From Pyramidobacter sp. C12-8 (GTDB lineage: Bacteria > Synergistota > Synergistia > Synergistales > Dethiosulfovibrionaceae), in contig NZ_MUHX01000001.1 of the NCBI RefSeq assembly GCF_002007215.1, forward strand, positions 1-64,000: 64,000 nt of DNA, given 5' to 3'. Below the pieces are notes generated by a model. It worked only from the letters and a program-made list of their open reading frames with translations, had not been told where the DNA came from and did not search any database. Numbering within the stretch: position 1 is the stretch's first letter; every line of letters starts with the position of its first letter. This document shows, piece by piece, positions 59,432-64,000 of this stretch. The translations under genes were made by a program, and so were the position numbers.

Positions 59432-59469
59432 CCGCCCCTCTTGATTTCGCACGAAACCAAGAGGGGCGG
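59432..59469. terminator. hairpin terminator near the end of the LysR gene
   Basis: CCGCCCCTCTTG pairs with CAAGAGGGGCGG around a TTTCGCACGAAAC loop region. Followed on the minus strand by non-coding sequence, it ends the LysR unit and shares its core with the hairpin at 52587-52632. Confidence 0.7.
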
Positions 59470-59493
59470 CGCTTTTCTCCGTCGAGAAGGTTC

Positions 59494-60405
59494 CTATCGC
59501 GCCCGGCTGCCGTAGATGGAGTCCAAGCGGGCCTGAAAGCGGGCGATGAATTTTTTCTCGCGCGGGTTCAACGGATAGGAGATCTGGTGCAGCATGTAAA
59601 TGCTGGACATGGGGCCGTCGGAGATGCGGCGCATGACGATGTTGGGGATGCTCTGTTCCAGATCGGGATCCATGGGCAGGATGGCGACGTAGTTATGGCG
59701 GATGGCGTCCTGCAGGGCGCCGCGGTCGAAGATATTGAGTATCTCGCAGCTGCTGTCGAGTCCGAAAGCGCCAAGCCAGTCATCGCTGTTGAAGGTGTCG
59801 TAAGCGACGATAGGGCAGGTTTTGAGCTGAGCGGTGGTGACGGCGCGGAAACGGCTCAGGTAATGGTTCATGGAAACGACGGCTACGGGAGGCACATTGA
59901 CGGCCAGAGGCGTCATCTTGATATGATACTTCTGCATTTCCAAGTGATAGAGGCTGCGGCGGCTGTCGAGGCAGGAAACGATGGAAAGGCGGTAGGTCTG
60001 GTCCATCACGTCGCGAATGGCCTGGCGGATGCTGGTCTCTTTGATGTTGTCCTGTAGAGAGGCTTCGGGGAATTCGTTGCGGAACTGCATGAAGCTGCAC
60101 ATGAGCAGCGACGACCACGTGCCGCAGATGGAGAGGTTCTTCTGGCTGTCGAAAAGAAGGGGAATGCGTCGGATGCGCTCTGCCTCAGAGATGATAAGCT
60201 TGGCCGACAGCAGCAGCATTTTGCCTTCGGAGGTGAGCTCTATGCCGGAGTTCTTGCGCCGAAAGACGTTGAATTTCAGCTCCTGTTCCAGCTGCTTGAT
60301 AGCGGTGCTTAGCGACGGCTGCGCCACGTAAAGGTTTTGGGCGGCCTTGTTGATGGAACCGCACTTGCTGATTTCGATCACGTATTCCAGTTGCTTCAGG
60401 TTCAT
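59494..60405 (-). CDS. LysR-family transcriptional regulator
   Basis: The 303-residue protein has an N-terminal LysR helix-turn-helix (MNLKQLEYVIEISKCGSINKAAQNLYVAQPSLSTAIKQLEQELKFNVFRRKNSGIELTSEGKMLLLSAK, residues 1-70) and a C-terminal effector domain of two Rossmann-like lobes starting near residue 90 (NLSICGTWSSLLMCSFMQFRNEFPEASLQ). It is divergent from an agmatinase-family and transporter operon, the usual arrangement for a LysR activator of adjacent catabolic genes. A plausible operator (ATAGA-N15-TCTAT, 60538-60562) lies in the shared gap. The effector is unknown. Confidence 0.93.
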   Translation of the reverse strand: MNLKQLEYVIEISKCGSINKAAQNLYVAQPSLSTAIKQLEQELKFNVFRRKNSGIELTSEGKMLLLSAKLIISEAERIRRIPLLFDSQKNLSICGTWSSLLMCSFMQFRNEFPEASLQDNIKETSIRQAIRDVMDQTYRLSIVSCLDSRRSLYHLEMQKYHIKMTPLAVNVPPVAVVSMNHYLSRFRAVTTAQLKTCPIVAYDTFNSDDWLGAFGLDSSCEILNIFDRGALQDAIRHNYVAILPMDPDLEQSIPNIVMRRISDGPMSSIYMLHQISYPLNPREKKFIARFQARLDSIYGSRAR

Positions 60406-60764
60406 TCTGTCGCCTCCTTTTGCGTTTGATCCGCAACACGCCGCCGGTGAACACGATTTCTCTCATAAAAACAGTTTATCATTTTAATAAGAAGAAAGGG
60501 ACATATGAATTGGCTGATAGATTATAACGTTTTCAGGATAGATTGTCCGGCACTTTGTCTATTGAGGCGCATCTTTTTTCGATAATATGACGTAAATCTA
60601 TAAATGACCTTTTTATAAATAATTTTAAGACTGGTGAGCGATATAGGTCATTATTTTTTCAGTATAAGTACAAAAACAAAGACCCGTGATATCGTGAAGA
60701 CACAGAGAGACCGGTACTCTGAGTGTCAGTGAAATTCATCCAAAAATTATAGGGGGAATATTTT
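60406..60764. other. divergent control region of LysR and agmatinase genes
   Basis: AT-rich, with no gene. It contains the inverted repeat ATAGA-N15-TCTAT (60538-60562), a candidate LysR binding site, and the AGGGGGA ribosome binding site of the agmatinase gene. No riboswitch was recognised. Confidence 0.5.
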
Positions 60765-61718
60765 ATGTCCAATCAGCCTGCAAGCGCGCTCTCTTCGCCT
60801 CGTTTCTGCAACATGGGAACTTTTATGCGCATGGCCCGCGTCCAGAACGCCAAGGGACTTGACTTCGCCATCGCCGGCGCTCCGTTCGACACCGCCAGTT
60901 CCTTCCGCTCGGGCTCCCGTTTCGGGCCTTCGGCGATCCGCAACATCTCCTGCATGATGAAGCCCAATAACGTGATACAGCAGGTGAACATCATGGATTC
61001 CCTGACCGGCGGCGATCTGGGGGATTTCCCCATCGTGCCCGGTTACATCCATCCTTCCTACGCCGCGATCGAGGCGGGCGTCGCCGGGATCCTGAACGAC
61101 GGAGCCCTGCCGATCGTGCTCGGGGGCGATCATTCCATCACTCTGGCCGAGCTTCGTGCCGTCGCAAAGAAATACGGCCCCGTAGGACTGATTCATTTCG
61201 ACTCGCATTCGGACCTTTGCGACGAAGTTTTCGGCGAGAAGTACAACCACGGCACGCCGTTCCGCCGCGCTCTCGAAGAGGGGCTCATCGAGCCTTCGCG
61301 CTGCATCCAGGTCGGCATGCGCGGTTCGCTTTACGATCCCAACGAGCATAAGATGGCCGCCGATCTTGGCATGAAACTGATCCCCGCCCACAAGATCCGC
61401 GAGATGGGGCTGGACGCGCTGGTCGACGCCATCAAGGAACGCGTTGGCGACAAGCCCGTGTTCCTCACTTTCGACATCGATTTTGTCGATCCCGCTTACG
61501 CGCCGGGAACAGGCACGCCGGAAGTGGGAGGATTCACGTCGCTGGAAGCCCTGACGCTGATGCGGGCGCTGACGACGGTCAACTTCGCGGGATTCGACAT
61601 CGTCGAGGTGCTTCCCGCTTACGATCACGGCGAGATCACGGCCTATCTGGCGGCCAACATCGTGTTCGAGTTCCTCTCCATCCTCGCGCTTCAGAAAAAT
61701 CGGAAAGAAGGCAAATAA
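60765..61718 (+). CDS. agmatinase/arginase family ureohydrolase
   Basis: The 317-residue enzyme has the binuclear manganese motifs of the ureohydrolase family: VLGGDHSITLAELRAV near 127, IHFDSHSDLCDE near 145 (DxHxD), and LTFDIDFVDPAYAPGTGTPEVGGFTSLEA near 225-255. The FAIAGAPFDTASSFRSGSRFGPSAIRNIS N-terminus is typical of agmatinase and guanidinobutyrase rather than arginase. It should release urea from a guanidino compound in the cytoplasm. It is co-transcribed with a transporter 18 bp downstream and divergent from a LysR regulator. Which guanidino compound is used is not settled by the sequence. Confidence 0.92.
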   Translation: MSNQPASALSSPRFCNMGTFMRMARVQNAKGLDFAIAGAPFDTASSFRSGSRFGPSAIRNISCMMKPNNVIQQVNIMDSLTGGDLGDFPIVPGYIHPSYAAIEAGVAGILNDGALPIVLGGDHSITLAELRAVAKKYGPVGLIHFDSHSDLCDEVFGEKYNHGTPFRRALEEGLIEPSRCIQVGMRGSLYDPNEHKMAADLGMKLIPAHKIREMGLDALVDAIKERVGDKPVFLTFDIDFVDPAYAPGTGTPEVGGFTSLEALTLMRALTTVNFAGFDIVEVLPAYDHGEITAYLAANIVFEFLSILALQKNRKEGK

Positions 61719-61736
61719 GTCGGGGGTGAGGATTTC

Positions 61737-63200
61737 ATGAACTCTGACAAGATCCTCTACGACAAACTCTCCGCGGAAGAACGCGCGTCGCTGAACCTTA
61801 ACGACATTCTGCTGGTGGACCGGCTGGAACTTTCCTTGCGGAGCAAAGCGGTCGGCGCGCTGAAAGCCGTTCTCTTTTCGGCCGTCGCTATCTTCGTGTT
61901 TTTCGTCAACGTCACCGTCAACGGCAAGAGCGACGTGCCCTTCGGCCATATCTACAACTACTTCATCAGCGCGCTGGGCAACGCGGGGCTCTGGGGCATC
62001 ACGATCATCATCGCGCTCAACGGTATCCTCAGCGTTTACGGCAAGTTCTTCGCGCCCGAAGGCTCGCGGCTGCGCAGGTATTACGGCGGCGAATCCTTCG
62101 TCTATCCCGTGTTTTATCTGATGGGCGGCGTGTTTACGCTGATCTACACGATGGACGCCACGATCCCCGCTTTCACGGGGCCCGAGTTCATCGTCAGCTC
62201 CGCCACCGGCGGCACCGCCGTGCCTGCCATCGTCGTCGGCGTGGCGTGGATCATTCCGGTGAGCTGCGTGTTCCTGCCGTTCCTGCTGAACTACGGTCTG
62301 GTGGACATGGTGGGAACGCTCATGGAGCCGTTGATGCGCCCCGTGTTCAAAGTGCCCGGATACGCTGCGGTGAACTGTATCGCTTCCTTCGTCAGTTCCT
62401 CGTCGGTGGGCGTGCTCATCACCAATCGGCAGTACCGCAAAGGACTGTACACCGAGAAAGAGGCCGCCCTGATCGCCACCGGATTTTCCGCCGTGAGCGT
62501 GGGGTTCGCCTACATGGTCATCAAAACCGCCGGGCTGGGCGACTACTTCCTGCGCGTCTATTTCTGCTCGCTGGTCATCACGTTGATGATCAGCGCCGTC
62601 ATCTGCCGCCTGCCGCCGTTGCGGAACAAACGCAGCGTTTACGCCGACGGGCGCGCCCAGACCGAGGCGGAGATCCTGGCCCAGCGCGGCACGGGCAACC
62701 TGATTGCCAAAGGCTTCGAGCGCGCCGAGAAAAAAGCCTATACGGCCGGAAAACTTCTGCCGGAAATCAGGGACAGCGTCCTCGATGCCATGACGGTGTA
62801 TCCCAAAGTCCTGACGCTTCTGGCCGGCGTGGGCATCCTCGGGCTGATCGTCGCCACCTACACGCCGGTGTTCCAGTGGATCGGCAAGATCTTCGTTCCT
62901 CTCCTCAAGCTCTGCGCCGTTCCCGACGCCGAAGCCATCGCGCCTTCGCTGCCCGTAGGCATCGCCGAGATGTTTCTGCCCGTCATGCTCATCGCAGACA
63001 AGGCGGGCGAGCTTTCCATCAAGGCGCGCTATATGGTCACCACGGTTTCCATCTGCCAGATCATCTTCTTCTCGGAGACCATCGTGGTCATGCTGGCTTC
63101 CAAACTGCCTCTCAAGCTGAGCGATCTCGTGATCTGCTTCTTCGAGCGCACCTTCATCGCCATCCCCATCACGGCGGCGTTCATGCACCTGATGTTCTGA
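61737..63200 (+). CDS. YjiH-like membrane transporter (nucleoside-transporter gate domain)
   Basis: The 487-residue protein has about ten to eleven spans with the gate-type domain seen in YjiH and nucleoside transporters. Segments include FSAVAIFVFFVNVTVNGKSDVPFGHIYNYF (near 48-75), VNCIASFVSSSSVGVLITNRQYRKGLYTEKEAALIATGFSAVSVGFAYMVI (near 205-255), and LPVGIAEMFLPVMLIADKAGELSIKARYMVTTVSICQIIFFSETIVVML near 405-450. YjiH proteins often sit beside ureohydrolases or amino-acid catabolic enzymes. Here it follows an agmatinase-family gene and probably imports its guanidino substrate or exports a product. Start ATG 61737 with GGGGGTGAGG upstream. Confidence 0.85.
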   Translation: MNSDKILYDKLSAEERASLNLNDILLVDRLELSLRSKAVGALKAVLFSAVAIFVFFVNVTVNGKSDVPFGHIYNYFISALGNAGLWGITIIIALNGILSVYGKFFAPEGSRLRRYYGGESFVYPVFYLMGGVFTLIYTMDATIPAFTGPEFIVSSATGGTAVPAIVVGVAWIIPVSCVFLPFLLNYGLVDMVGTLMEPLMRPVFKVPGYAAVNCIASFVSSSSVGVLITNRQYRKGLYTEKEAALIATGFSAVSVGFAYMVIKTAGLGDYFLRVYFCSLVITLMISAVICRLPPLRNKRSVYADGRAQTEAEILAQRGTGNLIAKGFERAEKKAYTAGKLLPEIRDSVLDAMTVYPKVLTLLAGVGILGLIVATYTPVFQWIGKIFVPLLKLCAVPDAEAIAPSLPVGIAEMFLPVMLIADKAGELSIKARYMVTTVSICQIIFFSETIVVMLASKLPLKLSDLVICFFERTFIAIPITAAFMHLMF

Positions 63201-63233
63201 TCCGAGCCGCATCTCGCTTTACGGAAAAGCAAC

Positions 63234-63265
63234 CCATCGGCAGCACTGTCCATCGGCAGCACTGT
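63234..63265. repeat. 16-bp tandem duplication
   Basis: CCATCGGCAGCACTGT occurs twice head to tail with no spacer just downstream of the YjiH-like gene. It is two units only, so not a CRISPR or VNTR array. Confidence 0.85.
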
Positions 63266-63347
63266 CCTTGTGAACACTTCGTCCTCACTCGAGGTTCAAT
63301 GTTTCTTTTATTTCCCGTTGCACTTGGATTGTATACCTAAGAACAAA

Positions 63348-63391
63348 AAGACCTCCTGCAGTAGAATGAAATCTACGGCAGAAGGTCTTTC
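63348..63391 (+). terminator. rho-independent terminator of the agmatinase operon
   Basis: AAAGACCT(C)CTGC pairs with GCAG(A)AGGTCTTT, and an inner GTAG/CTAC extends the stem. TTTCGT follows. Confidence 0.75.
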
Positions 63392-63790
63392 GTATTAACA
63401 AGAAAATATTCAAATGCAGAATATCTGGTAAAAGGGGATGAATATATGCACCGTCATTGACCTCTGCGGCAAGATAGTAGGGGGTACAGAATCAGCACGA
63501 ACATGACGGCTTCTCCTGTGATCGATACGATCTGCGAAGCTTAAAAAACGAAAAGGTCACTGATAGACTCGCTCTCCAGAGTGACCAGGAGTCGCGGTAC
63601 AATATTAGAACTTGGATCAAGAATGCCACTTTCAGCCGTCAATGCCCAATAGAAACAGTTCCTACGATAATTCATCGATGGGAAACTTCTTCGGAACGCT
63701 TAAATCACGTACCTAAACCGCATGAAATTTGCGAACGGAATGCAACTGGCAGCCTGCGGAGTATGAAATGCAGCGCGGAATCAGAATGCG

Positions 63791-64000
63791 TCAGGATAAC
63801 TCATAGCTGTTCTCCACTTTGACCTTGCCGCTCTTGTAGCGGAGACTGCCGAAGAGAAAGGCGAAGGCGACCACGCCCAAGTTGCCTAACAACAGAGACA
63901 AGGGCAGCTTAAAGGACGAAGTGACGCCGGAGACAACAATGACCAGAAGATCTACGATGCATAGCGTTTTCAATGCGCCGTCGCTGATATGGAAGTCGGA
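63791..64000 (-). CDS. C-terminal part of a membrane protein, truncated by the window edge
   Basis: The minus-strand frame is open from the right edge to a stop at 63791. It encodes about 69 residues ending KVKVENSYELS. Two hydrophobic helices are visible (TLCIVDLLVIVVSGVTS and PLSLLLGNLGVVAFAFLFGSLRY). No initiation codon with a ribosome binding site is seen, and the frame continues past 64000 (it begins SDFHISDGALK), so this is the 3' end of a longer gene. The family is not recognised. Confidence 0.5.
   Translation of the reverse strand, partial: SDFHISDGALKTLCIVDLLVIVVSGVTSSFKLPLSLLLGNLGVVAFAFLFGSLRYKSGKVKVENSYELS

Larger units (their letters stand above)
63201..63790. other. 590-bp stretch without a recognisable gene
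   Basis: No supported gene. It holds an exact 16-bp tandem duplication and a terminator; the rest may include decayed coding sequence, which I cannot identify. Confidence 0.5.

Noticed and set aside
60747-63212. 821-codon minus-strand frame opposite the agmatinase and YjiH-like genes
   Set aside because: The plus-strand genes carry complete motifs and ribosome binding sites; this frame does not.
63234-63265. Two-unit repeat as a CRISPR array
   Set aside because: The 16-bp units are directly adjacent with no spacers and no cas genes are present. No CRISPR array was seen anywhere in the window.

Overview
The window looks like chromosome from a high-GC, diderm, amino-acid-fermenting anaerobe. 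My best guess is a member of the Synergistota (Synergistaceae, Pyramidobacter-like). This rests on a tandem pair of DUF3798 exported proteins, many amino-acid transporters and deaminating enzymes, no visible sugar catabolism, and a complete RND pump with an outer-membrane factor. The identification is inferred from gene content only. Three perfect copies of a ParB-type parS palindrome (10083, 14529, 52514) suggest the window lies in the origin-proximal part of the chromosome.

Layout. 0-5.5 kb: small DUF4236 and Mop/TOBE proteins, two DUF3798 paralogues each with its own promoter, tRNA-Ala(GGC) and an Old Yellow Enzyme-like oxidoreductase. 5.6-8.4 kb: a permease and an M20D amidohydrolase behind a Phe/Tyr-rich leader peptide and terminator that look like a ribosome-mediated attenuator. 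8.4-10 kb: TPP riboswitch and thiC. 10.1-14.5 kb: a cytidylate-kinase-like protein, then a lysine T-box with a second antiterminator/terminator module controlling lysA and an NhaC-family (LysW-like) transporter. 14.7-20.8 kb: acyl-ACP thioesterase, ROK kinase, vWA protein, CreA, CsoR with its operator, and a CopA ATPase fused to a CopZ domain.

21-43.3 kb is a visibly lower-GC accessory region made of two modules with parallel gene content. Module A (21.5-34.0 kb) has an opine-dehydrogenase-like protein, a TRAP transporter, a GntR regulator, an L-cysteine-desulfidase/serine-dehydratase-like enzyme, two ornithine-cyclodeaminase-family proteins and two fused L-serine dehydratases. It ends at a decayed IS30 element and the 3' stub of a second copZ. 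Module B (35.3-43.3 kb) has an RpiR regulator, a third ornithine-cyclodeaminase-family protein, a GltS-type symporter, a second opine-dehydrogenase-like protein, an ISL3-like remnant, a frameshifted sodium:solute symporter and a nitrilase-family amidase. Both modules combine a regulator, an acidic or amino-acid transporter, an opine-dehydrogenase-like protein and an OCD-like protein. That fits catabolism of amino-acid conjugates or diamino acids, but the substrate is not determined.

43.4-64 kb is again high GC. It holds YitT, tRNA-Gly and tRNA-Asp; a PucR-controlled cassette (unknown protein, PucR, OPT transporter, Asp/Glu-hydantoin racemase, DUF917, DUF1177, AroM); a MarR-controlled RND efflux operon with MarR-type operators; and a LysR / agmatinase-family / YjiH-like transporter cluster. 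A partial membrane-protein gene runs off the right edge.

The strongest candidates for undescribed systems are the paired opine-DH/OCD modules and the OPT-racemase-DUF917-DUF1177-AroM cassette. The most interesting regulatory observations are the aromatic attenuator, the doubled T-box module and the 43-bp and 60-bp perfect palindromes.
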